In this document: positions 1 through 9,589 of the stretch, piece by piece
How positions within the stretch are numbered: the stretch's first letter is position 1
How the letters are laid out: each line of letters starts with the position of its first letter
Assembly: GCF_000255655.1 (NCBI RefSeq)
Contig: NZ_JH636436.1
Span: 285,636-349,635 of the forward strand
Length of the DNA stretch: 64,000 bases
Direction of reading: 5' to 3'
Source: Schlesneria paludicola DSM 18645
GTDB lineage: Bacteria; Planctomycetota; Planctomycetia; Planctomycetales; Planctomycetaceae
Notes under the pieces: model-generated
What the model was told of the DNA's origin: nothing
Seen by the model: only the letters and a program-made list of their open reading frames with translations
Databases searched by the model: none
Program-made: the position numbers and the translations under genes

Positions 1-113
1 ACCGTACCGTACGCAATGATCCGCTGGTCGCTTTTCGAGACGCGACGGCCGTCCCCCAGAGATGTTTCGCCCGTGTCGCCTGTCTTGGTGTAGATGCGGT
101 TCAGATAGACCAT
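1..113 (-). CDS. Cob(I)alamin adenosyltransferase, PduO type (N-terminus only)
   Basis: The window edge cuts this gene, leaving only the first 37 codons, read leftwards from an ATG at 113-111. The visible protein starts [20 protein letters not shown] and continues with GDGRRV and ending IIAYGT. The segment [12 protein letters not shown] followed by a basic stretch and AYGT is the characteristic N-terminus and ATP-binding loop of PduO/MMAB-type ATP:cob(I)alamin adenosyltransferases. These transfer the 5'-deoxyadenosyl group of ATP to reduced cobalamin in the cytoplasm. The remainder must lie left of the window. A cobalt/nickel uptake operon lies about 35 kb away, but nothing here links the two directly. 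Confidence 0.85.
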   Translation of the reverse strand, partial: MVYLNRIYTKTGDTGETSLGDGRRVSKSDQRIIAYGT

Positions 114-291
114 GTGAAACTGCCGTTGAGAAAGATGTGTCAAAGACCAATAGTCGCGATGCCGGGGAGTCGACTCAAACGAAAACGGTTGCGACTTCGA
201 TTGAATGAGGCGAAAGAATGATGGGAACGGCGATCATAACCGGGCGATGACATCGAAGGCCCGTCCTCGCTACGATGGATTTTCTGGTTTG

Positions 292-475
292 TTTGTGTGC
301 CACTGGCGATGCCAGTGCCCAATTCGTATTGACCGGTAGCAGGACAATGAAGGATGTCGATCGACACTTTCAGCAAGTGTCTGATCAGAAAGTGACTTGT
401 CGTCCGATTCCCAATCAACGGTGTTCCTCAGTCCTGAATCCACTGGCGCTGGCAAAGCCAGTGGCACACAACAGA
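292..475. repeat. Pair of inverted GCCACTGGC-type hairpin repeats
   Basis: The gap between the adenosyltransferase start and the cyanophycinase stop (114-538) holds no convincing gene. It contains two related hairpins about 120 bp apart in opposite orientation: CACTGGC-GAT-GCCAGTG at 301-317, and CCACTGGC with GCCAGTGG at 440-464. Both carry the shared flank TTTGTGTGCCACTGG or its complement. They look like a dispersed planctomycete intergenic repeat; the family name is not known to me. Confidence 0.5.
440..464 (-). terminator. Hairpin downstream of the cyanophycinase-like gene
   Basis: CCACTGGC (440-447) pairs perfectly with GCCAGTGG (457-464) around a 9-nt loop, 75 bp past the stop of the minus-strand cyanophycinase-like gene. 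There is no clear T tract, so it may be a repeat element rather than a true intrinsic terminator. Confidence 0.35.
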
Positions 476-538
476 TCGCGAAAGCAGGTTCGTATTGCGG
501 CTTCTGTCATCGTTGAAAATCCTTCACATCGCTGCCCA

Positions 539-1873
539 TCAGTCCTCGCGGTCGTACAGCGGACCGGTGATCTTGATAGGACGGATATCCAGCCGCATAT
601 TGACCACGGTGAAGTCGTCTCCGCCGTAGATTTCGGTGTACCAGGCGACCGTTTCTTCGTCGCGTGTGAATTTGAATTCGAATCCATCGACGGGCTGTTT
701 CTTCGCGGCGTGACCATCGAAAGCCAGGCCGATCGCTACGGGGCTGACGGTTTCCATCAAATTGCCCATCAAGTCGATCACGGTCGTGTTACTGAGGATA
801 TCAGTGGCAAACAGGGGTCGCCGCAGGGCTGGACGAAAATCGGGCGAGTTCGGGTCAAGCTTTTCGTCGTCGAGTTTTTCCTGGGCGGGCATCACCTCGC
901 GCGTTTTCAGATCGAAGCGATCACCTCGGTCGAGATAGGTCAGCCGGGCATTCTTGAGATTGAAACGGGGTTGTGACGGGTCTCGTTCGGCACGCGACAG
1001 ATCCAGCACGAGGGCTCCCTTATAGCCGATGACGCGGACATCTTTTCCGTTCGTCACAATGATGGCGGAATTCTCGTCGACGCCGATTCCATACTTGAAT
1101 CCCTGGTCTTCCATCGCGACCAGCGTTCGGGCAAATCGACCACGAACGAACAGGTGTTGATCGACGAACCATTCGTCATCGATGAACCCCAGCCCGCGAT
1201 CGATTTCTTCACCCCAGCGGACACCATTTTGCATTGTCCCGAGCACCGACTCGGCATCGCGGTACATGACGCGACTCATGACGGCCGCGCCGGCACTTGT
1301 ACCCGCGATCACGCCGCCCTTACGGTACACTTCCCACATCGCGTCGAGCATCGGAGTGTGCTGGCCACTGGGCGTGTAAAGGGCTTTGACGATTTTGTCC
1401 TGTTCGCCCCCGATCAAGAAGATGCCTGTTGCTTCACGGACTTGTGCGACCAGATCGGGATCGGAGACGGCATCTTGTGGTGCGATCGGAACTTTTCGCC
1501 ACGCCACGGGGACGAGGAACGCGTCGGCACCGGACTTATTGAGTGCCGAGATGACCCATCCGCCTTTTTTCACGGGATCGCCGCTGGCCGTGGGGAAGAC
1601 GGCAATTCGCGAGCCGGGACCGCCGGCCAGTTCGACAATTTCGTCCCAGTATTCGCGTTGATTGAATCGCTCGGACCCGCCGATGATGACCAGCGAGCCC
1701 TGCTTTGATTCCGTTGCGGACGGGCCGTTCTCTGCAGACGCACCAGACAAGAATGAGATGCCGCAGAGTAGAGCCAGCAGAACCGGTGGCCAAAGGCGGA
1801 TCGCGGTCTGTGAAGAGTCAGAAGATTTCGTCGACCGTATGATGCTGATACTCCTGAGACGACAGCGGCGCAT
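539..1873 (-). CDS. Cyanophycinase-like peptidase, family S51
   Basis: This is a 444-residue secreted serine peptidase of the cyanophycinase/dipeptidase E class (S51). Cyanophycinase cleaves the Asp-Arg polymer cyanophycin to beta-Asp-Arg. After a hydrophobic signal segment at about residues 27-48 (ending SGASA), the S51 core shows GSLVIIGG near 59-66, FLIGGEQ at 152-158 and the nucleophile elbow GTSAGA at 191-196 with Ser193. A GIGVDENSAIIV block closes the core near residue 290. About 150 further residues of unassigned sequence follow, so the protein is much longer than the roughly 270-300 residues usual for cyanophycinase. No cyanophycin synthetase is nearby, so the substrate could be another peptide. 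The ATG at 1873 gives the full signal peptide. The gene stands alone between non-coding stretches. Confidence 0.8.
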   Translation of the reverse strand: MRRCRLRSISIIRSTKSSDSSQTAIRLWPPVLLALLCGISFLSGASAENGPSATESKQGSLVIIGGSERFNQREYWDEIVELAGGPGSRIAVFPTASGDPVKKGGWVISALNKSGADAFLVPVAWRKVPIAPQDAVSDPDLVAQVREATGIFLIGGEQDKIVKALYTPSGQHTPMLDAMWEVYRKGGVIAGTSAGAAVMSRVMYRDAESVLGTMQNGVRWGEEIDRGLGFIDDEWFVDQHLFVRGRFARTLVAMEDQGFKYGIGVDENSAIIVTNGKDVRVIGYKGALVLDLSRAERDPSQPRFNLKNARLTYLDRGDRFDLKTREVMPAQEKLDDEKLDPNSPDFRPALRRPLFATDILSNTTVIDLMGNLMETVSPVAIGLAFDGHAAKKQPVDGFEFKFTRDEETVAWYTEIYGGDDFTVVNMRLDIRPIKITGPLYDRED

Positions 1874-2338
1874 GACTCGTCACTTCCGTGTGAACCGCAA
1901 CTCAAATTCGGTCTGATCAATCCAGACGCATGACTTTGACGAGCGTCTTGTCATCGCGAAATCTTCGGGCGGTCGGGATTGAACGGCCTTGCCGAAACCC
2001 CGGGGCTTCCAGCGCTTTGTTCATCCAGTCCCGGCCACCCGACTCGTCTTTTTCGTCCTGACAAAAGTACTCGTCGCGAAAGAGTCGCGATCGGATGCCA
2101 CTCTTTCGGACAATCACCGTCCGTCCTTGGCGAATCCATCATTCCCCAAGGTCCGCAATTATACGCGAATCTTGGCAGAGTCGACCACACTGGATCGTCC
2201 GATCTGGAAACTGTTTCAGGCTTTGACTTTGATTTCGACACCTGAAATACTCGTGAACTGGCGGACACTCTTATTGACGTTCGAACCGTCGAGCATCTGG
2301 TTTGCGAATCGATTTCGAGATTTGCTCGGAGGATGACG
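1874..2338. other. Intergenic region without a recognised gene
   Basis: This is 465 bp between the divergent cyanophycinase-like gene and the small membrane protein. I see no supported gene or RNA. It should hold the promoters of both neighbours. A GGAGG ribosome-binding site for the next gene sits at its right end (2328-2332). Confidence 0.5.
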
Positions 2339-2911
2339 ATGTCTGATTCGACATCAAGCACTGCACCCGCTGCGATCGCACCGGCGGTGTTGTCTGACAA
2401 CAATCGAACGGAAGCCGGTTCACGCGAGCGACGTTCCTCATCCATGCGACTGAGTTTTCTTGGATTGGTCCTGGCGGTCGTTGGGCTCGGCCTGGCCGTG
2501 ATTCCGAGTCTGGCGACTGAACGTGTACTGCCCAATCCGTTCGAATCGAAGGAAGAGGCGAAGCGACGAATTGACGGTCCACCGGCGAAGGCTGGTGGCA
2601 TCACAGTTCGAGTGAAGAATTTTTCGATCAATTTCTTTGGCAAGGATGTGAAAGAACCGGCGCCCGCGCAGCCGCCTCTGGCATTCACCAACGATCCTGT
2701 GCGGTGGCTGATGATTGTAGGTTGCGTGCTGGCACTCGTCAGCCTCGTCATTGCCTCGGTGGCGCATCGTCAAGAACGACACGGTTTCATGACGTTTACG
2801 GCAATGAGTTGCTCCGTCGTGGCGCTCACTTGGCAATTTCTGGTTTTTGGCATCATGCTTGGGGTGGCCGCCGCGATCCTCTTTCTGTTGATCGCGGCCT
2901 TGAATCGGTAG
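2339..2911 (+). CDS. Uncharacterised four-helix membrane protein
   Basis: I do not recognise the family of this 190-residue protein. The start is set by GGAGG at 2328-2332, which lies 6 nt before ATG 2339; the ATG at 2333 directly abuts it and is less likely. An Ala/Thr/Ser-rich N-terminus precedes a hydrophobic helix (LGLVLAVVGLGLAVIP, about residues 42-60) and a charged loop of some 70 residues containing PFESKEEAKRRIDG. Three more helices follow near the C-terminus: one starting WLMIVGCVLALVSLVIA and two closely spaced ones after GFMTFTAMSC. The loop between helices 1 and 2 is the only sizeable soluble part. The DUF309 gene begins 30 bp downstream on the same strand, so the two may be co-transcribed. 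Confidence 0.65.
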   Translation: MSDSTSSTAPAAIAPAVLSDNNRTEAGSRERRSSSMRLSFLGLVLAVVGLGLAVIPSLATERVLPNPFESKEEAKRRIDGPPAKAGGITVRVKNFSINFFGKDVKEPAPAQPPLAFTNDPVRWLMIVGCVLALVSLVIASVAHRQERHGFMTFTAMSCSVVALTWQFLVFGIMLGVAAAILFLLIAALNR

Positions 2912-2941
2912 TTACAGGCAGGCTCTGCTGCAGTCATTTTG

Positions 2942-3487
2942 ATGGTCATGATGCTCGAACGCTACCTTCCAGAAATCGCCATGCCTGCGTATGCCTTTGT
3001 GCCGGCGCGTCATCCTCATCCCGTGACCGACGCACGAGGGCATAGTTTTGGACGGACGGCCGTGCCGGTGTCCCCGTTGGATACCCATCAGCCATTCCGA
3101 TCCACGGAGTACCTGCATGCCATCGACCTCTTCAATGCCGGCTACTATTGGGAAGCACATGAAGAGTGGGAAGGTTTGTGGGTTGCCGCAGGGCGGGCTG
3201 GGGTCGCCGGAAATTTTCTGAAAGGGTTGATCAAACTTGCCGCGGCGGGGGTCAAGTCACGCGAAGGCCAAGGCGGGGGCGTTAAACGCCATGCGAAGCG
3301 CGCTGGAGAATTGTTCCGAATCACGCGCGCGAATCTGCCTGAGGGCCAAGCGGTCTATGCAGGCCTGACATTGGACAATTTGGTTCAAGTGGCTACGGAA
3401 CTGGAATCGCATCCGATCATCGATGATTCGTTTTCCGTCGGGGGACAACCCGTGCTGTGCATTCGGCTGACACTGACGGCTTCGTAG
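2942..3487 (+). CDS. DUF309 family protein
   Basis: This is a cytoplasmic helical protein of about 181 residues. Its core, starting FNAGYYWEAHEEWEGLW, is the DUF309 signature with the EAHExWE histidine/acidic helix. It is followed by GLIKLAAAGVKSREGQGGG and KRHAKRAGELF, typical of the family's helical bundle. The biochemical role of DUF309 is unknown. Several ATGs crowd the start (2942, 2948, 2951, 2981) and no strong ribosome-binding site separates them. The homologous part begins near residue 55, so about 50 N-terminal residues are poorly conserved or the true start is later. Confidence 0.75.
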   Translation: MVMMLERYLPEIAMPAYAFVPARHPHPVTDARGHSFGRTAVPVSPLDTHQPFRSTEYLHAIDLFNAGYYWEAHEEWEGLWVAAGRAGVAGNFLKGLIKLAAAGVKSREGQGGGVKRHAKRAGELFRITRANLPEGQAVYAGLTLDNLVQVATELESHPIIDDSFSVGGQPVLCIRLTLTAS

Positions 3488-3626
3488 CCGGTCGCGGTCA
3501 GAGTGGGAACAGGCCTGCTGCTTGGTCAGAACGAAAATACGCGTCGGGTGGCCGGACGAGCGAGGCGCTGGCCACTTCGGGTTACGTCAGTTCCCACGGT
3601 TGAAATGGGACGCCGGGCAAGCCCGT

Positions 3627-6600
3627 TCAGCGACTGGTTGCGTCTGACCCTGCCGATTCGGGCGAGGATGGACCGAGAACTTCCCACAGTTTGACGGTCT
3701 TGTCATCGCAGCCTGATGCCAGCCAGCGTCCGTTCGGTGTGAACGCAATCGCGCGGACGATTCCTTCCTGGGGCAGGCTTTGCAGTTCGATTCCGCTGAC
3801 GGCATCCCAGATTCGGATCGAGCGATCGACTGATCCGGTCGCGATCAACTTACCGTTGCTCGAGAACGCCACCGTTTCGATCTTGTTACGATGGCCTCGC
3901 AAGGTGAACAGGAATGTCCCTTGCGTGGCCTCATAGATCCGGGCCGTACCATCGGCACTGGCGGTGGCGATCTTGGAACCATCGTGCGAGTACACCGCCT
4001 GCTGGATCGTGCCGGAATGTCCTTTCAGTTGCAGCACTTCTTTACCCGATTCCATGTCCCATAGCCGCGCCGTGCGGTCATAACTGCCGCTCAGCAATCG
4101 TTTGCCATCGGGAGAAAACGCGATGGAGTAGACGAAGTCGGAGTGACCCGAAAAGGATTTGACTTCTTTGTTGGTGGTTGCGTCCCACAACTTCACGTCG
4201 CGATCGAGCGACGCCGTGGCGAAGTACTTTCCATTGGGGGAGCAAGCGACGCCGGCAATCTTAGCTCGATGTCCACGCACTTCTTTGAGTTGTTTGGCAT
4301 TGGATGCGTCGATCATTCTGAGGAAATTGTCGGCGAAATTGCCGATCGCGATTCGCTTTTCATCGTGCGAGAACGCGACGCCGGAAACACCGAACTTGAA
4401 GTCATCACCTTTCCACAACCGCTGTCGTTCGGTGACATCCCATAGCTGCAGGGAGCCTGCGGTTCGGTACAGGCCCGTTCCAACCGCCAACCGCTTGGTG
4501 TCGCGCGTGAATGCCAGGCTCAGGATGGGTTGTTCCATTTTCAGGACGATTGGGTCCAATGCATTCACGACCTCGACGGGTTTCGAATCACCCATCGCTT
4601 CGACGCTTCTTGTTGAAGGAGCGGCCGCCGCCGCTGCGGCTGCCGATTTGGATTTCCAGCGTGTCAACGACTTGTCGACGCTGCCCCCGACGAGTTCGTG
4701 TGTGTCGGGTGCAAAGGCCAACGATGTGATCGCATCGGAGGGACCGCGTAAACCTTGACGCTCTTTTCCGGTGACGGGATCATAAAGTTTGACTGTGCCA
4801 TCGAACGCGCCCGCGGCCAAGGTTCTGCCGCCGTGGGAAAACGCGAGGCACCAGAACATCACACCCTCGGTTCCCGTCATGGTCGCACGTTCTGTCCAGT
4901 CATCGGTCTTCCACAATTTCACGGTGGCGTCTTCGCTGGCGGTGGCGACTGTCGTGCCATCGGGGGAACATGCCACTGCACGGACGGCCGCGGTGTGACC
5001 CTTCAACGTGGCGACGGGTTGCAGATCGGCAAGCTGCCAGACGATGGCCGTGCGATCGGCACTTCCAGAAATCAGGTACTGACCGTTTGGTGTAAAGGTG
5101 ACGGATCGTACGCCGGCGGTGTGCGCCGACAGATTTGCCAGTTCCTTTCCATCCGCGATATTCCAGAGCCGAGCCGTCTTGTCGTAGCTGCCTGTGGCGA
5201 GCTTGAGCCCGTCGGGCGAGAACGCCACGGAAAACACCCAGTTGGTGTGGCCCGTGAACTCGGCAATCTCTGCACCCGAGGCAACGTTCCAGACCTTGAC
5301 CGACTTATCGAAACTGCCCGCGGCGATCAGTTGGCTGTCCTGGCTGAACGTCACACAGGCCGCGACGTCGCTGAACGCTTCGATTTCACGCGCGACGGTC
5401 CCATCGCTTGAATTGCGAATGGAAATGCGTCCGTCCTCGCGGGCCAATGCAATCCAGCGACCGTCATTCGAATAGGCCAGTGCCTGGATCGCTTCAGCTT
5501 CGGGCGCATCGTTGACGGACGGCGTCGCCGGTTGCCCGGCGGTCGTATCTTTGGTGGCGATACTGGAGGTCATGGATTGATAGTCGAATTTCGCCGATTC
5601 GGCTTTCTTTTCGACGTCCCACAGATGAGCTGTCCCTTCGCGAGTGATCGAGGCGAGCCACGCACCACTGGGTGAGATCGCGACAAATTTGGCACCGGAA
5701 TTGTCGCCTCCCAGATCCGCCAGGAGTTCTTTCTTCTCGCCATCCCAGACTTTGAACTCACGCTCGTTCGATGTGGCAAGGCGATTGCCATCGTGTGAGA
5801 TCGCGACCGATCGGATGCCTTTTTTGTGCCCTTTGAGGACGCTGACTTCCTTACCCTGGGATGTATCCCAAGTGCGTATTGAGGCGTCCCATCCGACGGA
5901 CGTCAGTCGAGTTCCATCTGCGGAGAATGCGGCTGCTTCGATGAGTTCTTTGTGCCCGGTCAACGTGTGCAGTGTTTCGCCCGCGAGAACGTCAAAGAGG
6001 CACAAGCCATCACGGTCTTTGGTTGGGACCCCCGCCGCCAGCAGTTGCGCATCCTTAGTGAATGCGAGAGCCAACAGGGATGACGAATCGGGTTCAAGCG
6101 TTTTCAGAAATTTCTTCTCTGGCGCGTTCCAGATGCGTACCGACTTGTCGACTGTGCTGGCCAGGGCCAGTTGAGTTCCATCCAATGACCAGGCGATGGC
6201 GTTTGTGCGCGCCACTGGGCCCGGAAGGATCTGTCCGACTTCACCCGTACTGGTGTCGAGTAGTTTGACTCCCGATTGCGGTTCTGCTGGACCGATGGCC
6301 AACCATTTTCCATCGGGTGAGAATGCGGCCACCAGGATTCGTGCGGGTTGTTCGTAGTGGAAGAGCGGCTTCATTTCGCCCACGCTCCACAGCGTAATCT
6401 CACCCTTTGTCGATGTTTTTTCGGCCACGGCGATCGTGGCGAGAATCGTGTTGTCGGGCGAGAAAATCGCGGAGCCCCATCCGACCGGAACGGTTGGCGC
6501 CTGACGCTGATTCATGGCGTTGTTCGGTTGAGCCCGTTCGATGTCCACGAAATCGATCGGCTCGGCAGGGGCCGGAGTCGTGTCTGAATCGTCCGCGATC

Positions 6601-6671
6601 CCTGGCACAGAGCTCGCGAACAAGACGATGAATAGGGAAAAGAAGTGGTGCAAGCGGAATTGGCGAATCAT
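3627..6671 (-). CDS. Secreted multi-WD40 beta-propeller protein
   Basis: This is a 1014-residue protein with a clear signal peptide (hydrophobic stretch FFSLFIVLFASSVPG, likely cleaved after GIA at about residue 26). It is almost entirely WD40 repeats: the pattern VAFSPDG-x-x-LATGS-x-D-x-x-x-x-LWD recurs more than a dozen times, enough for two seven-bladed propellers. A run of eight alanines near residues 675-685 (coding strand GCN repeats, about 4617-4645) separates the two repeat blocks and probably acts as a linker. No catalytic domain is visible, so a scaffolding or binding role outside the cytoplasm is inferred. The ribosome-binding site GAGGAG lies about 8 nt before the ATG. Planctomycetes carry many such proteins and the partner cannot be named from context. 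Confidence 0.8.
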   Translation of the reverse strand: MIRQFRLHHFFSLFIVLFASSVPGIADDSDTTPAPAEPIDFVDIERAQPNNAMNQRQAPTVPVGWGSAIFSPDNTILATIAVAEKTSTKGEITLWSVGEMKPLFHYEQPARILVAAFSPDGKWLAIGPAEPQSGVKLLDTSTGEVGQILPGPVARTNAIAWSLDGTQLALASTVDKSVRIWNAPEKKFLKTLEPDSSSLLALAFTKDAQLLAAGVPTKDRDGLCLFDVLAGETLHTLTGHKELIEAAAFSADGTRLTSVGWDASIRTWDTSQGKEVSVLKGHKKGIRSVAISHDGNRLATSNEREFKVWDGEKKELLADLGGDNSGAKFVAISPSGAWLASITREGTAHLWDVEKKAESAKFDYQSMTSSIATKDTTAGQPATPSVNDAPEAEAIQALAYSNDGRWIALAREDGRISIRNSSDGTVAREIEAFSDVAACVTFSQDSQLIAAGSFDKSVKVWNVASGAEIAEFTGHTNWVFSVAFSPDGLKLATGSYDKTARLWNIADGKELANLSAHTAGVRSVTFTPNGQYLISGSADRTAIVWQLADLQPVATLKGHTAAVRAVACSPDGTTVATASEDATVKLWKTDDWTERATMTGTEGVMFWCLAFSHGGRTLAAGAFDGTVKLYDPVTGKERQGLRGPSDAITSLAFAPDTHELVGGSVDKSLTRWKSKSAAAAAAAAPSTRSVEAMGDSKPVEVVNALDPIVLKMEQPILSLAFTRDTKRLAVGTGLYRTAGSLQLWDVTERQRLWKGDDFKFGVSGVAFSHDEKRIAIGNFADNFLRMIDASNAKQLKEVRGHRAKIAGVACSPNGKYFATASLDRDVKLWDATTNKEVKSFSGHSDFVYSIAFSPDGKRLLSGSYDRTARLWDMESGKEVLQLKGHSGTIQQAVYSHDGSKIATASADGTARIYEATQGTFLFTLRGHRNKIETVAFSSNGKLIATGSVDRSIRIWDAVSGIELQSLPQEGIVRAIAFTPNGRWLASGCDDKTVKLWEVLGPSSPESAGSDATSR

Positions 6672-7186
6672 GGTTCATGCTCCTCGCCGAGATGTAGACG
6701 TTTTGTCTCTCTATTATGTCGATGATGCCAGAATCCCGCCAGCACGGAAGTGGTGACGGTCTGGGATTTTACCGGATTTGAATTTGAATGAGAGTGAAGT
6801 CGGAATGTAGGCGTGGGTCAAGTGACGGGCGTCGGCGGGTGGTTATGATCCGATTTTCGTCGTCGGTCGATCGTCGCTCTTTGGTGCGATTCCTGATTGC
6901 GGACGAATTCGAAGTGATGAATTGTTGGACGCTGGCGGAATGACGTCGGTATACTCAATGCGAATTGAAATGACGGGGACTGGTTCCGCCGATTCTCAAA
7001 CGCGGACGAAAGCTGACGGTGCGAAGGTGCCCATTCCCTGGATTTCACGACGATCCGTTTCCTCTGTTCGAGGAGGCCCCATCATTTGCCGATCCGGCAC
7101 AGTTCTGACGCAAGCGAATCCGGTTGATCTCGTTCATCCGACGTTGCCGTTCACATCTTTCTCTCTCTGAATTACGAGGTGCTTTC
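6672..7186. other. Divergent intergenic region
   Basis: This is 515 bp between the leftward WD40 gene and the rightward small gene at 7187. I see no gene with recognisable content. The stretch near 6700-6800 is somewhat AT-rich, as expected for promoters, but no sigma consensus was convincing. Confidence 0.45.
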
Positions 7187-7510
7187 ATGGCTCTGTTTGA
7201 GATTGAAACTGACGCTCACATCATGATCGCCTGGGCCGATGATCAAGCGGGTGCCGAGGCGATTACGCGGCGCAGCTATCCCGAAGACCACATCAAGCGC
7301 GTCGCCAAACGCCCGCATGACGTCTGGGTCATCTCGAAACGATTGCTGGGAATTGAAGGCACGGGCGAACCCTGCGACAAGGCCCGCGACTGCCTTAGCC
7401 GATCCAGTGGCGACAAAGTCCACGCGATCCGCCTTTATATGCAAGATACTGGCACGGATCTGCATGAAGCCCAGCGCGTCATCGAAACGAATATGTCGCT
7501 CGGTTGGTAA
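7187..7510 (+). CDS. Conserved-looking small hypothetical protein
   Basis: I do not recognise the family of this 107-residue soluble protein. ATG 7187 is preceded by ACGAGGTG (7174-7181) at good spacing, so I chose it over an upstream non-ATG start that would add a low-complexity extension. The sequence is mixed alpha/beta, with MALFEIETDAHIMIAWAD at the start and the acidic/aromatic segment DTGTDLHEAQRVIE near the end. It has only two cysteines (in GEPCDKARDCL, near residues 65-71) and no signal or membrane segment. Codon use resembles its neighbours, which supports it as a real gene. Confidence 0.6.
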   Translation: MALFEIETDAHIMIAWADDQAGAEAITRRSYPEDHIKRVAKRPHDVWVISKRLLGIEGTGEPCDKARDCLSRSSGDKVHAIRLYMQDTGTDLHEAQRVIETNMSLGW

Positions 7511-7530
7511 GTCATCGATCCCTGCGGAGC

Positions 7531-7612
7531 GTTCTCCTCAATCCCGCAGAGGCGTCCCTTTCACCGGCCCGGGTCAAAGGCTGCCAGCGGCGGCCCACGG
7601 CCCGGGATTGGG
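7531..7612. repeat. Dispersed GC-rich intergenic repeat, copy 1
   Basis: This 82-bp segment begins GTTCTCCTCAATCCCGCAG and contains GCCCGGGTCAAAGGCTGCC and GGCCCGGGATT. It matches 22277-22359 closely in the same orientation. It lies between the small gene at 7187 and the stop of the DUF1559 gene. It is degenerate with no intact reading frame and is best read as a dispersed repeat. Confidence 0.7.
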
Positions 7613-7630
7613 CCGTCGACATAATCGACT

Positions 7631-8638
<1,008 letters not shown>

Positions 8639-9589
8639 TCAACGCTTCCTGAAATATCAAAGACTTGGCGAGATTGGTGAGAGATTGAGGTCAGCGCCTT
8701 AAGCAAACGCCATTCCGGATATTAAGAGTTCGTAATGTTTGTGCATGGGCTCTGCGTGTGGCGTTGGCTGGCCTTGAGCGACTGGAGGGCGTTTTCGACA
8801 TCACATCCGTCGATCCTATCAAGCCGTGTTACCGTCAGGGGAGTTTCAATCGATGGAGCCATTCGCCGATCCACACCGTTTCGAGACTCAGACGGTGTTG
8901 GGGAAAGATTCCGCATCACGATGAAAACTTCCCCGTTCAGAAGGTCGATCCAACCCAATTTAATTAACTTTGCAAACCAACTCGGTTCAGTTTTCTCGCG
9001 GAGACAACGGCGATGGACGTCCTTGGTACTTGGCGAGCGATCCAGGCTTTTTTGAGGTTTGACGTGACTTGAAGGGGTGCCGCGGGTGGGATTCTTTCAA
9101 CTGCCGCCGTCGCTGTCGGCTCCGGGCTTAACGAAGCAACTCGAATTCAATGACGAATATTCGGGATGAACGGACAATTGTCCGTTTGCGAGGAAACTGT
9201 GAAAAAGCGCAATCTACCCCGAACTTACTCGCATTCCCGCCCGCAATTAGGGTAGTCTTAAGAAACGGAAAGTTTTACCGATCTGATCTTCAGAAGGTCA
9301 CTCGTCCGTCGGGTCTGATGGTGCCGGTTGCGGGCAATTCCATCGTGATCTGATTCATCTCGAAATCGCTGGTTCAACAGCGGCACACAACTCAAATTTC
9401 GCTGGTAGAGGCCTGGTCATGGCTGCGTTTTAACCTTTGAGCATTCTCGGCTCACGATACGTGTCTTCTATTCTCACAGGTCATCGGCGACTTCGAATTT
9501 AGATAGGACGGCGGCGTTTGGATTCGACAACACGGCATGGAAGTGTGGCTGGCGAGCGACTCGAAACCGTCTTCTCTTCCCAAACCACA
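8639..9589. other. Long intergenic region with a perfect 18-bp palindrome
   Basis: This is 951 bp with no supported gene between two divergently transcribed genes. The most structured element is the palindrome at 9169-9186. The rest is ordinary-looking and contains only short frames without domain content. Confidence 0.45.
9169..9186. promoter_or_regulatory. Perfect palindrome AACGGACA-AT-TGTCCGTT, possible operator
   Basis: AACGGACAATTGTCCGTT is its own reverse complement over all 18 positions. Without a loop it is more likely a binding site for a dimeric regulator than an RNA hairpin. It lies 403 bp before the start of the haem/copper fusion gene. No regulator gene is adjacent. Confidence 0.3.

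Noticed and set aside
275-976. Long plus-strand frame of 233 codons overlapping the cyanophycinase-like gene
   Set aside because: It is antisense to a gene with clear catalytic motifs and has no domain content of its own.
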